From positions 15,686,013 to 15,750,012 of the forward strand of contig JACMZG010000008.1 in assembly GCA_018340805.1 (NCBI GenBank): 64,000 nt of DNA, written 5' to 3'. Shown one piece after another: positions 10,206 through 22,333 of this stretch. The notes under the pieces are model-generated. The model was not told where the DNA came from. It saw only the letters and a list, made by a program, of their open reading frames with translations, and ran no database searches. This DNA comes from Microvelia longipes. Taxonomy: Eukaryota > Arthropoda > Insecta > Hemiptera > Veliidae. Every line of letters begins with the position of its first letter. Within the stretch, counting starts at the first letter, position 1. Made by a program: the position numbers and the translations under genes.

Positions 10206-12625
10206 TATACGATATTTTTAACGTGAAAATGGTAACTTAATCCTCAGTTTGTTACTAAAAAAATGAAAGTATAAAAAATAATACAAATACTTGCAGACAA
10301 AATAAAATATCGAGTTAATTTATTTTCCCTGTTTCTAATGTTTACAACCTCTAATATTTTTAAAGCATTGTTAAAACGCAGTGAGGTGCGATTTTTAAAC
10401 TTTTTTTTCTAGCCATTAATATTATCCTAAGTTGAAATTACCAAAAAAATAGCGTTATGGAGGGCTCGAGTACTTTTTCTTTTATTATTTATTATCTCTG
10501 TTTTGGTTTGTAGCTTCTGTACCACATTATAGAGACAATAAAGCATTCCTATTTGTAAATATTATTTTGCAAAATTTGTAAAAATTTTGTTGTATGTATG
10601 TCGTTTGATAGTTTTAATTAAGTTTATCTTATTTAATTTAATTTAAAATATGTTGCAAAAATATCTAATATTATTCTGATATCTAAATGAAATATGCAGG
10701 ATTAAATTTCCTTTATTTCTTCTTTGTTGTTTTACTTTTAGTTTAAATATAAGTTTTTACATTTAAATTCCAAGTTTAGTATATGTGGTTAGTTAGCCAC
10801 CCTCACAGAAATGTTTTGGTCCATTAGGGAGTAATATTGTAACCCAAACTGATTTCTTTCTGCCTTTGTTCAGAACCCTCTACAACTATTATTTCATGAA
10901 ACCAAAAACCATCTGTATTTTCACAAAGAGGATTCTCGCCTCCCATAAAAGAAACCTTTTTCTGCTAAATTTTCTCTTTAAAAATTCCACTTTAGCAGAT
11001 AATGTTTTTGCTATTTAACACTTTAACCCTTGGCTAATTTTTTTCTATTCTTATTTTGTACCCTAAATTTACAGAAGTGTTTATACATTTCGTGTAAAAT
11101 TTATTGTATTTTTAGTTAAAATCTATACAGTTGGTAGTTTCTTTTATTTAATTTGTAGTATTGTGTGGTTTTTGAAGTGCTATTTTTTTCTTCAATATCA
11201 TTATATTACACAATATTTTTACTTTAATGTTCTATTTTCTATTATATTATTTAAAATAATAAAACTATTGATTTCATACATAGCATCAATAAGTTTCATA
11301 ATGCTTTGATGATATTGCAATTTAACAAAAGAAAATGTTTATTTATATTTTTCGTTTTTTCATTTTAGTAATATGAAAATTCGTGGGCTTCCAGGTTAAT
11401 ATCTGGAACACCAAATTTTGTTTTAAGCACATCTAATCTGTTGATAAAAAACATTCCTGTTATTTGCGATCTTTATACCCTATTAATCTATAATTTCTGG
11501 ATACTTTATAAAATACTAGTTTTAATTTTAAATTAATTTCGATAAAGCTTCTTAAATTTTTAGTTTGTCATTGTACTTTTTTTTATTTGATAAAATATTA
11601 ATAAAGCCATAAATATTATAGTTAGGGGTGTACTGTTGTTATTATGTATTTCGTATTCCCCAAATACATCCATCCCTATCTGACTTGGGAACTTAAAATT
11701 TTCTACATGTGCTAAAAACTTTTTTAGATAAATCGCTCTATTTAAAATATTCCAAATCATGCTTTGAAACCCTTTTTGTAATACTTCTTATGGAATTCAT
11801 TCCATAGCTTCAAATATTACTAAGACCAAATTTGGTGCGATTCTAATCATTTTTGCCGTAGTTTGGGGGGAAAATTGAATTTTTGCCTAGTAAAAATAAG
11901 GTGGTGTAACGTCACAAAGTCATTATATAAACATAATAAAGTGAAAACATAATAAGATTACGAACTTAATTAAAGTCAAAAATAAACTTTTTTCACTTGT
12001 TGATGTGTTTTTCTCTATACCCTTTTAAATTCATTCTATTTACTTAAAATTTTAGTTAATTATTTTTCAGCAGTATTCTAATTTTATGTAGACGAGACGC
12101 AAGAACTTTTCATGTTTTTATATATAGTTATGTAACGCACTCTTAGAACTGCCGTCTTTTGAAATGCTTTGTTTCTATCTTGATTTAAAATCTACTCCAG
12201 TTTAAATTTCAACTGCACGCAGCACGTTCTCTGGTTTAGTCATAAGTCATATAAATTGTTGAAAGTATGTGGACAATGTAGGACTTTCTAAGTTAGGCTT
12301 ATAATCTATCTAAGTGCTATATATTAGGTCACAACAGACCATCTGGTAAAAAGTTCTAGATCTGAATTCTTTAAATTTTGCTTCATGTGTCTACCTGTGT
12401 CCTACTTTAACTTCTTTTGGCCTATGCTTAATAATAATAATAAACTGAAGACTTCAAGGTTTTAATTTAAAGTATAAGCTTACTTTGAATAGAGTATTTG
12501 TACTATTTCTTTAAAATTTATTTTAAAGTATACTATACTTAGTGTAATTTATCAAATATTTTAAAGACAAAATAAATATATTAAAAGATATAGCGAAAAG
12601 ACAAAATACATTTACCCGCACATGC
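10206..12625. other. Non-coding AT-rich DNA
   Basis: Frequent stops in all frames. I see no domain, RNA gene or repeat family here beyond short A/T runs. Confidence 0.6.
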
Positions 12626-12626
12626 T

Positions 12627-12658
<32 letters not shown>

Positions 12659-12672
12659 ATATAATATATATA

Positions 12673-12715
<43 letters not shown>

Positions 12716-12718
12716 ATT
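12626..12718. repeat. (AT)n microsatellite
   Basis: Nearly pure alternating TA with a few TATTAT and TAAATAA interruptions. Confidence 0.97.
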
Positions 12719-12754
12719 TTAAACCTTTAAAATATTTATATATTCTTGTTCAGT

Positions 12755-12960
12755 AAGTCCCCCTCTCAAAAAAGCCCACACCCCCATCCTCCCCTCTCTT
12801 CCTCCCTAACCTCAATAAACCTATTTTTTTGTTGAAAGTGCACTAAAATGACCCTTTAGTTGGAAAAAATGTTCTGAGAGCTTCGTGTATGCCGTAGCGG
12901 GGCTCAATGCAGAATTTCGTACCTTGGCTTTGTATGAGTCATTGAATATTATTACCTTTC
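12755..12960. repeat. Pyrimidine-rich repeat, diverged sister of 47040-47240
   Basis: The text CACACCCCCATCCTCCCCTC followed by CCTCAATAAACC and TTTGTTGAAAGTGCACTAAAA aligns by eye with CACCCCCACCCCTCTC, CCTCATAAGCTC and TTCGTTGAGAATTGGCTAAAA at 47 kb. The order and spacing are kept but identity is modest. The element type is unknown. Confidence 0.45.
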
Positions 12961-13040
12961 TTAACGTCTATTGATACCTGAACACTGTTTTTCCCCACTT
13001 TTCTACCCTTTCTCTTTCCCCATTTATAATTGCTTCTCTC

Positions 13041-13163
13041 AATGATTTTAAAATCAATATAACAATTTTGATGCAGCCTAATATAGTTTTAAAATCAATA
13101 CAACAATTTTGATGCAGCCTAATATGGTTTTAAAATCAATATAACAATTTTGATGCAGCCTAA
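13041..13163. repeat. 41-bp tandem repeat, 3 copies
   Basis: The unit, containing TTTTAAAATCAATATAACAA and then TTTTGATGCAGCCTAATA, occurs three times head to tail with almost no divergence, suggesting recent duplication. There are no spacers, so it is not a CRISPR array. Confidence 0.93.
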
Positions 13164-15870
13164 TTAAAACAATTTTTTAACATTTAAACTATACATTCGT
13201 CATCTGAACAACCACATTATTATCATTTTTATGAAAATTCGCTAAAAAATAAAAAATGCAAATACCTACTTTATTCAACTATGAAAATTAAAAATAAAAT
13301 TACATAAATTAATTAATAAATAATCATAATTAATAAATTTACTTTAGATAAATGTTCATTTCACATTATAAAACTGAGACTGAGACTTCTGTAGTATATC
13401 TCTACATCCAGTCGTTCTTTCAAGATTAGTTTTTTTAAGGATAAATCAAAAGGGGGTTTCAATCTATCGCGTTTACAAAGAAGCACTAAGTCACGGACGT
13501 GACGTTACGTTCTTACTATTAGATCTTGAGTTTCATTGCATATTGTTCAATTCACCATTACGATGTGCTTAATGCACTTGAAGATGTTTTCAACTGTCAT
13601 AACGAAACGCCGAATACTTTAGCTTCCCATATATATATATATATGCTTCCCATTAAAACTACTATGGTGTTACTTGTTTTAATTTTTCATGGTCTATTAA
13701 AGAGTTGTTTTATGACAAGTTAATAATAAAAACAGCTGTTCTACATTGTTAAAACATAAAACTTATATAAATCCCTAAAAAAATCATTTGGTATTACGTT
13801 TATGATTAAACTTAGATCTTATCGTAGACCACAATGATAATGATTTGTGTGGTCTAGACTGGATATCTGATCATATGACTTCTACTACAAGGGTCATAGT
13901 TCATCCCTTCGACTCCCTATACTGTCTAGTGAAGCCCACCTAGGGTTTTTTAACCCATCATATAGACATCTGGAGTTTTTGTCATTGTCTAAATATTGTA
14001 TAAGGGTTTTACAATGAACACACTTTATGTTCATTTTTTAAACTTTTAAACGCTTTTTAAATAAAAACAAAAGCCTGCCAGAGTAAATTACATGCACTAT
14101 TCTTTTTTAAAGAAATTAACCGCTTGTATTGTGTTGTCTTATTTTGAAATTAGCCGCTTAGTTAAATGCGACAAAGTAATTTTATGTTATTTTGTCCGTT
14201 CGGCTTGTTTTCCGTTCTTCTATTATTCTTTTACATTTTCTACGTGTTAAGTTTATTAGTTTTAGAAAATAAACTAATACTGTCTCTTTATGGACTTTTT
14301 CTCTATTTTTAATTATATTTATAAATAAAGTAATCCAATTAATTTATAAATGTATAATTAATAATATTATAAGTATATTATTTTAATTTTTTAATAAATA
14401 CATTGAGCCACTTGATTTTACAAATCTACCTTTTTTTATAAATATGTTGGACAAAATTAATAGTTTCCGACTTTTTACGTTATAAATAAGATTCTATTGG
14501 CAAATTTTGACTCCAAGACTCAACAATAACATAAGATTATTAATGGTTAAAATCTTTATTGTGAGTCAAATACCTGATACATAACATTGTAGACACGTTC
14601 AATTGTTTATATTATGTCCCGATGATTTTTAGCCGAAGATGATTCTAATATCTCTTTTTAGATATCAATGGAAAGTAAATCAATGATATTGAATAGGCGG
14701 GTAACATTGAATATTTACCTTTCCTGCATTGACGTCAATTCCGGACTATAACCTTACAAGTCAAAACAATTTTTATTTTTTTCATAAAAACCTTTTAATT
14801 GAATCACCTTATAAATTCTATCAGCTTGATCTACGAGATCGTAGATGTACATTTGTGTCCTATGTCAACTCGAATCAAATATTTGATTTTTAACGAATTT
14901 ATTAATCGTTAAAATGCCTTAGCAAAATAGGTTATCATAGTCTGTATATTAGTATCTTCCAGGCAGCACAACTATAGATAAGGTATAGATTTAAGGTCTT
15001 AGTTTTGTGTCAAGTTTCATTTCTAAGCATAAAAACATCTATAGTTATACGTGACATAGACAGACACACATTTAGAACGTCTTATGAAAATATGCCTGAA
15101 ACGGATAAGTATCTACCTTTATTTCGGAGTTTTATGGTGAACACTATACTTTTCCTTATACTTACAGTAGCAGATGAGAAAAAGTAAAAATCTTATTTAA
15201 AAACAACTACAACCCATAAAAATAAAATTTAAACTCTTAGATTTGTGCCTAGTAACGGTTTAGTTTGGAACTCGCTAATTAGGTATACATTAAATTTACT
15301 TATGATGTATCACGACGTACATTATTACGACGACCAAAAGAGCTCTGATGATGCCAACTATGATAAAAGTAAAAACTTTTATAGCCTCACTTTTGCAAAA
15401 AAAGACTTCATACACAAATTTCACAAAATCTTCGAATATATTATTATAGTCCTCAAACACGCATTGTGATGTTATTTGTTTTGTTTAAAAGTCATCATTT
15501 TCTATGTGTCGATTACTTAATGAATTTGAATGTGTGACGCTTCACATTTAACATAAAACTTGCTTATCTTATCTTTAGAGTCAATATGATATTTACTCTT
15601 GTAATGTCGTCACTACCAGTTTGTGGTTTTACTATCAAATTTACGTTTTAACAGTATTTACTGTTCTATTCTTGGTTGAAATTTTGTTGCAATCTCTATT
15701 ATCAGTCTATTATTATATTGTTTAAAATAGTAAATAGTAATATCTTTTATTTAAATTCTGTTAAATAAAAATAATAACTCATTGTCTAATCAAGAATTCT
15801 ATTTCCGAAAGAGTAAACTGGAAGTAATGATTTGAAATAAATTAAATAATAGTTTTTGAATGAGAGTTAA
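13164..15870. other. Non-coding DNA upstream of the 16.4 kb exon
   Basis: No gene is supported. The short open stretches at 13526-13723, 15005-15187 and 15245-15469 show ordinary AT-rich composition and no motif. Confidence 0.55.
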
Positions 15871-16366
15871 CTAGTCAGTGACGAAGGTAGTCGATGTTAG
15901 CCGACACAAGCCGAACCCCTAAGAGGGAGAAAGAACTTGCATTCCAGTCTTTAGTCTTGCTTTGGAATCACTGTTGGAAGTGTGTACGCGTATCACTCTC
16001 GTCGTTTGTTTGGTTTACTACGATTTTTGCCTGGTCATTCCATTCCGAATTTGTTGTTTTAAATTAATTTTATGAAAATTTGCAAAGTTTTTAAACTGTT
16101 TAAATAATTTCAAATTAATTATTTTAGTAAACTATTAAAATTCAGAGAATTATAAATCGTTTTGTGACTTTATTTGAATCCGGCAAAACTTAGTATTGTT
16201 TGTGATTTCTTGATTTTATATTTATTCTGACCAAAAAGTTAATAGTTTATAAACTGATTTTGTGCAATCTTAATTATTATGACTTAGCATTGTGTGTTGT
16301 TACCATTTAAATTTGTTTTTGTCTGACGTGTTTTTAAAAAAACCTGTAATTATTTAACATGGGATA
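15871..16366 (+). promoter_or_regulatory. Probable promoter and 5' UTR of the 16367 exon
   Basis: Base composition changes here: 15885-16020 is richer in GC and CpG than surrounding DNA (CCGACACAAGCCGAACCCC, TGTGTACGCGTATCACTCTC). An arthropod-type initiator match, TCAGTG, lies at 15875-15880 and a second, TCACTC, at about 15993-15998; neither has a convincing downstream element at the usual spacing, and no TATA box is placed. A two-codon upstream ORF (ATG GGA TAA, 16359-16367) ends on the main start codon. An alternative reading is that TTGTCTGCAG at 16370-16379 is a splice acceptor and this upstream DNA is intronic. Confidence 0.4.
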
Positions 16367-16778
16367 ATGTTGTCTGCAGCTGAAAGTCCACCGTTCGACG
16401 AGAATCGTCGTCGTTCTACGTTTTACGTTCCACTCCTAGACCGTTCGCCACCTGGTATAGGTGAACCTGTGATTCGTCCTAGAAAACCAGCTACTCGAAC
16501 TAGTTCAGCTAGTTCACGAACTCGCCCTGTACTAACTGTCACTCGAACTATTGATGGACCAGAGAAGCGTGTTGCTTCTGTCACTAAGGTAACGCGTAGT
16601 TCGTCTTCTATTGTGCCCCGTGTGACTGGTCCAGCTCGAGATGAAGTCAGATTGCTGTCTCAAGCTGCTGGACAAGCCAAGCAAAGGAGACATCTTCCGG
16701 TTACTTCTACACCCGTCACTTCCAAACCTCCCAGGCTTCCTACCCCTGACTCTGACCAAGATCAAGGCGTTCACTCAG
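16367..16778 (+). CDS. First coding exon of an unidentified Ser/Thr/Arg-rich protein
   Basis: The exon encodes 137 codons plus one base, then the donor CAG|GTACGA, so it ends in phase 1. The ATG at 16367 is the first in frame; a TAA in the same frame lies 10 bases upstream. The protein begins MLSAAESPPFDENRRRSTFY and is rich in Ser, Thr, Pro and Arg (RPRKPATRTSSASSRTRP, RSSSSIVPRVTG, LPVTSTPVTSKPPRLPTP). It has no signal peptide, membrane segment or cysteine motif, and reads as a disordered basic N terminus with many potential phosphorylation sites. Composition is far richer in GC and CpG than its neighbours, as for a true exon. The frame stays open past the donor to 16912, but the composition turns AT-rich there, as in an intron. 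I do not recognise the family. No later exon in a matching phase was found in the next 45 kb. Confidence 0.72.
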
Positions 16779-17241
16779 GTACGATAAATCATATATACTT
16801 AAATGTTTGCATGGTTGGATCTTTGACCCAGTGCACTTACGGAAGTACACCGGACCGTTCAGATTTGTCTCTAAAAACAACTATGCCAACAATTGCATTT
16901 ATAAATCGATAATTTTTCTAACCTGTCGTTTTAGCGTATTTTCGTCAAAAAATTAGGTTTATTAATGAACCATCTAGACTCCCAAATATTTCTATGGATA
17001 CTTATACAAATCCACTTGAACTTAAAGTATGCTTAAGACCACAATAGCCTTAAGATTTTAACCGCACTCAAAGGTTATAAAAATATATTTTATAGGTGCA
17101 TGTTATAGATCTGTATTTTCATATAAATTTAGCATAATACATATTTATATTCTTAAGATTATTGCTTATAATATTTGATTGTATAATAATATAAGTAGAA
17201 TGTCGACTCACACAGACACACATATATAAACTATCAAGTTC

Positions 17242-17561
17242 CATAGAGATATATACTAGAGGGGGCATAGCCTATCTTAATACATTGAGAGGCCTGAAAC
17301 ATTTTTAGTGGGGCTCTCAGGGGCTCTGTGTAACCTTATTGAAACCTCCTCCAATAGGGAGTTATGGTTGTAATTAATCAATTGTTTTCGGCTTCCCGCA
17401 GATTGTTTGTGTTATGATTTGTATTTTAAACATTCTACTATATAATTTACTGTTTTTTTGTTCTGTTTATTTGATGAAAATGATAATCGAATGTGGTTAG
17501 GTTACTTTTTCGATGTTTCAAAATTCTACCAATAGGGCCTCTCTAGTAATATATCTCTATG
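17242..17561 (-). mobile_element. MITE, about 320 bp, full-length copy
   Basis: One end reads ATAGAGATATATACTAGAGG and the other AGTAATATATCTCTAT, inverted repeats of each other. Internally it contains GGGGCTCTCAGGGGCTCTGT and GGCTTCCCGCAGATTG, which are the reverse complement of text in the 24870-25190 copy. No ORF is conserved between the copies. It lies about 460 bases after the coding exon, inside the presumed intron. Confidence 0.85.
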
Positions 17562-17693
17562 TCTAGTTCGGTGAGAATCGAATGTAGAATCATTACATTG
17601 GAGACTAGTCCTTAGCCAAAACTTTATCTTGAATATAAATTGACATCAGCTTACTGTCGTGTAAACAGTTTTTTGTTTTATTTTATGTTTAAC

Positions 17694-18170
17694 TTTTCCT
17701 CATTTATACCATATAGATATATAGGAAAAGTATTGTACTCGCAAAAAATCCAAACCAGTGTTGGCCGGTGCCAATTGCTAAATATTTCCAAACGCCCCTT
17801 TATTAGACCAGGTTATCACTTAATTCTCTTTCGACTACAGGGCGTTTTGGTAGAATTAAGCTATTATTTCACTAGTTTTTTATGAAAGCCCCTAAACGGT
17901 CATTATAATTGAGTTGTTATATTTTGCAATTATTACGTTCGCACTGCGTTTTTAAACCTTTTGATTTTAAAATCAAAAGGTATGTGTAGGTTCGCAAATT
18001 AAATGGGATTTTTTATATACGTTATCAACAGCAAATAAATTAAATAAAAATGCAGACAGCACACAGATCGCTTTCTTCCCCGTTTAGATTAGCGTTTTTA
18101 AATCGCTAAACTGATCCCTTCGTGATTTTCGTGTTACCAACGTAGGGTTTTAAAAGTTTTAAACTACGTT
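17694..18170 (+). repeat. Fragment of the 700-bp repeat followed by a cluster of palindromes
   Basis: Bases 17694-17770 (TTTTCCTCATTTATACC, GGAAAAGTATTGTACTCGC) match the starts of the repeats at 20483 and 60409, then homology is lost. Several hairpins follow. CCAAACGCCC (17788) pairs with GGGCGTTTTGG (17840-17850); CTTAATTCT (17819-17827) pairs with AGAATTAAG (17852-17860); a perfect 24-bp palindrome lies at 17957-17980; AACGTAG (18139) pairs with CTACGTT (18164-18170). It is unclear whether these are one element. Confidence 0.6.
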
Positions 18171-20482
18171 CGCTCGCCGTTTTAATCGTCAGACGGAAGT
18201 AACTAAGCGTAAACATATCTGAACGTCATGACTTACTTAGTTTTAATCATTCCAGGCATTAGTTTTAGAGAGTCAATGGATATAGCATGATTATCAAGTC
18301 TTTAGTTTTAAAATTTATCAGAAAATATAAATGAATGATTCTAACCAAATTTATGTATTGACTTGTCGGTACTATTTTATGTGTCTTTTATGTGTTATAA
18401 ATCTTCTTCTTGTTACATCGTGCTCAGTTTTGATACAGCCTTATGTGCTATTTAGTTCTAGCTATACCTACTTCAATCCAATAGTTAATGAAAGCTAAAC
18501 GTTTTGAAGTTTTTGTTTAATACTTCATAATTGTGTTATTATTACAATAGAGAGAATATGTTTTTAAATAACTTACTAACATTGCACTTAGTGTTCAAAT
18601 TACGTCTTGGTCGTATCTGATAAGACGAAAAGCACTTGGTGAGATTTAATTCATAAAATTGAAACCTAATTAATTAACAAATATTAATTATTTTAGTAAT
18701 TATTACTTGTGTTGTATAATATAGCCAATACTGTGTTATATAAGAAATTATACTTTTTTCATTAAATTTTACTAAGTCTGCCAAACTTAGTTATTTTATC
18801 ATTTATTTAAGGTATAATTGATATCATTATTAATATCATGTTCATAATTTTAGTCATTTTTGAACTTAGCTTGGTTGCACTTCACTGGTGTCATTTCACT
18901 TACTCATAATTTTTTTTAGGTTATTTCCATTATTCGATTGAATTACGATGAAATAAGCAATTTAACCATAAAATTACTTCTTATTCAATAGAACTATTTG
19001 TTTTGGCTCATCTACCCTCAAATTATGTAGATTTGATTCGCCTTCCTTCAAGAAAACTCATCAGTTTTCTCTAATACATTAATATCAATTTCTTCCGCGA
19101 TATAAATAATTTAAATTATCTATATGATAGTTCACTTTTCTTACCTAACTAGGAAGCTGATGTATTTGCCAACTTTTATATCAATAACTTCTCATTTAAA
19201 TTAGCTATATATTTTGCTGCTAGATGGATTATGCATTTAAATAATTATATTTCATAATAACTTAATGAACTATGAAATTATTATTAACGTAATCATCTAT
19301 ACATTAGATAAATCAGTCTAATGCAATTTAAGTGATGTAAGTTGTCAATAGTTTCTAGTTCGTATTTTTTCTTTTTCTATTTTTCTATTCTCTGTTCTAT
19401 TTTTTCGTATTTCTCTAACTTTTTTAGTTCTTTTAATTGTTTACTTTTTAATTTACTCAGTTTATTGCTGCGTGTAATAACTTTAAAAGTTATTATAATA
19501 ACTCTGCTATTTCAAGCACTACTACTATAAGGGTCTATTGCTACTACGTTATTTTTTCATCAGAAAATGAACCTTCTTTTATTTAATATTTTAAAAATCG
19601 TAGGGATTTTTCTTGACAAATAAAATAAACCTGTCTTTGTTAATACCTGATCAATACATAACTGTTGTTTTATTTTCTTACTTTAAGCTTGCATGTATTC
19701 CGGTTCTGATTCGATAAGTTTTATTCTACTGCATATATTTTTATATAAGCTGCATTAATCTTCTCTTAATATAATACCCTTCTTCATCCAATTACCTTTG
19801 ACAATATGACAAACTTGACTATTACATATCTCCAATAATCCAGTATTGGTTTGCATTACTGACCTAATTATTTGTATATCATTTGTAGTGAAAGTTGTCA
19901 TTATGTAATTCTGTGCATATTATTTGTATGAGTTTTATTGCAAATACTTACTTATGGTAAATATGTAGTAACTTCAAATAGTTACTCATAGTAGTGTCTT
20001 CAAAGAAAAGTCAGTATCAAAAGTCTTTTTAGGTAAAAAATATTTTAGACATTAAGATGCAATCTGCAATTTTGGATTGATATGGAATGTCTTCTAAAAC
20101 CATTCGTTATTCAAAAATGTTTGATTTCGAAAGATTTTCGTGAGACGAAGTTTGAATTTAATAAAAAAAATTTAGAATGTATAATATTCGTAAAGGAATT
20201 GTATTAAGTGCAAATATAATTACAAAATATAAATAAAAACCTTTAAGTATTTCGTTCCTATTGTTTGTAGCTGTTTATTAAGCCCATAAAGGGTTTTGTC
20301 TGCATTAGTTCAGCATTAGTTGCTGAACTAATGCAACTAATGCTTAGTAGCCTTGCCTATATATACTTAAGTCTAGGCATACATAAAGTACTGAATCAGT
20401 AGTTTAGCTAAGTTGTTCAGCACAAGACTTCGTATTTGTGTCGGATTCTGATTTTATCGATCTTTTTAATGTTGGTTTATAG
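18171..20482. other. Non-coding AT-rich DNA with a 35-bp hairpin at 20301-20335
   Basis: No coding signal. At 20301-20335 TGCATTAGTTCAGC is followed by its reverse complement GCTGAACTAATGCA with a 7-base loop, and a further CAACTAATGC copy lies beside it. Confidence 0.6.
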
Positions 20483-21190
20483 TTTTCCTCATTTTTACCA
20501 TGGTTATATAAAAAAAGTATTGTGTAAGCAAAAAACCGAAACCGGGATGTCACCGCGATTATCCGTTTTAGAGGCCTCCTGAGTGGTTTCGCAAAGTTGT
20601 CTGTCTGTATGTGTGTGTGTGTCTGTTATCATCCTAGCTCCTAGTGTATTTATGCTAGAGAGTTGAAACTTTGTACAAAAATCAATCTACCGCTTTAGCT
20701 GTGCTATTCGGAAAAAAATTCTTTATGACATCATTAACCCGCAATAATGACAGCAACATTTTTGAAAAATCATTAAACACGAAAAAAGTATGTGATCGGA
20801 TTGAGATTTCGCTCGCATGTAGGCATGTATAACACTAACATGTGTGATAAGGTTCATCTCATTATCAGTATTAGTTCAATTTTTTTAAATTGTAAAAATT
20901 TGAAAACAGTCTAAATGAGTTAAAGTTTGGTACAAGTGTATCCCTTGACGTAATAAATAAGTGTACTAAGTTTCATTTTAATGCAACAAGTATATATCCA
21001 TCATTTTCGGTGGACCATGACTCCCTGGATGGATGACCACTAAGAATGAAACGATATATTTACTACCTGAGGACGAGCGAAGCGAGTTCGTAGAAGTTTT
21101 GGAGTATAAATTTAACGACTTGTATATTCTTAGAACGAGCGAAACGAGTCCGAAGCTGAGCGTAGCGAATTAGATGCAATGAGTAAAAGT
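20483..21190 (+). repeat. About 700-bp interspersed repeat with GCGAAGCG hairpins, copy 1
   Basis: It shares with 60409-61098, in the same order, TTTTCCTCATTT, TCCTGAGTGGTTT, CAAAGTTGTCTGTC, the run TGTGTGTGTCTGTTATCATC, GTGCTATTCGGAAA and CATCATTAACCCGCAATAAT. Near its end, CGAGCGAAGCGAGTTCG (21074-21090) is followed by two more variants at 21134-21152 and 21156-21170. No protein is encoded and no terminal repeats were found. The element class is unknown; the GCGAAGCG motif marks the family. Confidence 0.85.
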
Positions 21191-21910
21191 TCCGAGGTAC
21201 CCTATACCCGATTTTTTTTAAAAGTAAACTGTAGATAGATAATTACTGATTTATTGATGACTTTACTTTTTAAGTAATTATATTTTACTTATTTTACTTT
21301 ATTCTAATTACTTGGGTTAACAAAAGGTATCTATATCTTCACGAATTTACTTCTCCTGTTTTATCTCACTGTAATTACATTTTATTCTATTTTAGTTTCT
21401 GGTAAAACACATAGAACTAATTACACACCTGTATATTTCTTTTCTAAAGATGACCCTTTAACTTATTCCTAGCGTGAAAAATGAAGTACAAAATCACGAA
21501 TTGCACTTTGCAATCTTATAAGTTTTTTAATTCTCGCTATATGGAAAGGCAATTTCACTTATTATATCTTGTTTTTACTCTTATGATATTTGAAAGTTAT
21601 TACTTTCGGTTGATAGGATTGAGTTGATTTGTTAGGTTTCAGTTTAATCGCAGCTCACGACTATCATGTGCCTCCCTCACGATTTCATTATTGTTAAGGT
21701 TCCCTAACCTCACTTACTGACTTTTTGTTTTTATAAAATAAAATAATTCTTTAAGTCTTATTCAATGTTAATCTGAGTCATAGTTTTGCTTAGTCATAGA
21801 TTTTTTTATTACTTATTTGGAATCCATTTATGAGCTTAGATTTTATTTATATTTTTATAAGTTCATAGTCTGTAAGGTTCTGGCGGGAGACCACTATTAT
21901 CGTGTATTAT

Positions 21911-21960
21911 ACTATAAGAGTATTATAAGAGTATTATAAGAGTATTATAAGAGTATTTTA
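21911..21960. repeat. 11-bp tandem repeat
   Basis: AGTATTATAAG is repeated about four times, starting from a flanking ACTATAAG that also resembles the end of the MITE at 22155-22333. Confidence 0.85.
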
Positions 21961-22100
21961 TTCTAATGTCAATAACAACAAAACAGAACTTATTACACTC
22001 TAGAAGTTATTTTAACTTTTCATTTTGAGGTCGAACGTTGCAAGACCGAAATAATACCATCTTAAGGTTTTTTCCCGCACCGCCCCAAGTTGTGAGACAA

Positions 22101-22146
22101 AGTACTTAAGTACCTTAAGTACGGGGTACTTAAGTACCCCGTATAA
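22101..22146. repeat. Nested palindromes around GTACTTAAGTAC
   Basis: AAGTACTTAAGTACCTTAAG is followed by ACGGGGTACTTAAGTACCCC. The second is a perfect GGGGTACTTAAGTACCCC palindrome. It could form a strong hairpin directly before the MITE at 22155. Confidence 0.85.
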
Positions 22147-22154
22147 TGCTCCTG

Positions 22155-22333
22155 TTATAATACGACACACGGCTGAAATCAGTTGACAGCGTGGGGAAAT
22201 AATGCGAAGAAGCCAATGAGGTTAGTCTGGATGTTAAACCACACCCTCAATTGTAAATCAGGCCAATCTTATTGATTCCTCGACACTATTTTCCCGCTCT
22301 GTCAACTGGTTTTAGCCGTGTGTCGTACTATAA
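22155..22333. mobile_element. MITE, 179 bp, about 70-bp terminal inverted repeats
   Basis: The left end TTATAATACGACACACGG is mirrored by the right end CCGTGTGTCGTACTATAA. The arms continue through CAGTTGACAG and the AAGAAGCCAAT/ATTGATTCC region with some mismatches. It has no coding capacity. The target duplication is not clear; TTATAA at the ends could include it. Confidence 0.88.

Noticed and set aside
13041..13163. Direct repeats that could suggest a CRISPR array
   Set aside because: The copies are head to tail with no unique spacers, only three units, in a eukaryotic context.
16779..16912. Continuation of the coding frame past the donor to the stop at 16910-16912
   Set aside because: Composition turns AT-rich and non-coding-like at the GTACGA donor; an intron-retained short form cannot be fully excluded.
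17242..17561. LTR retrotransposon bounded by the 17.2 kb and 24.9 kb repeats
   Set aside because: The two repeats are in opposite orientation and each has its own terminal inverted repeats, so they are separate MITEs.
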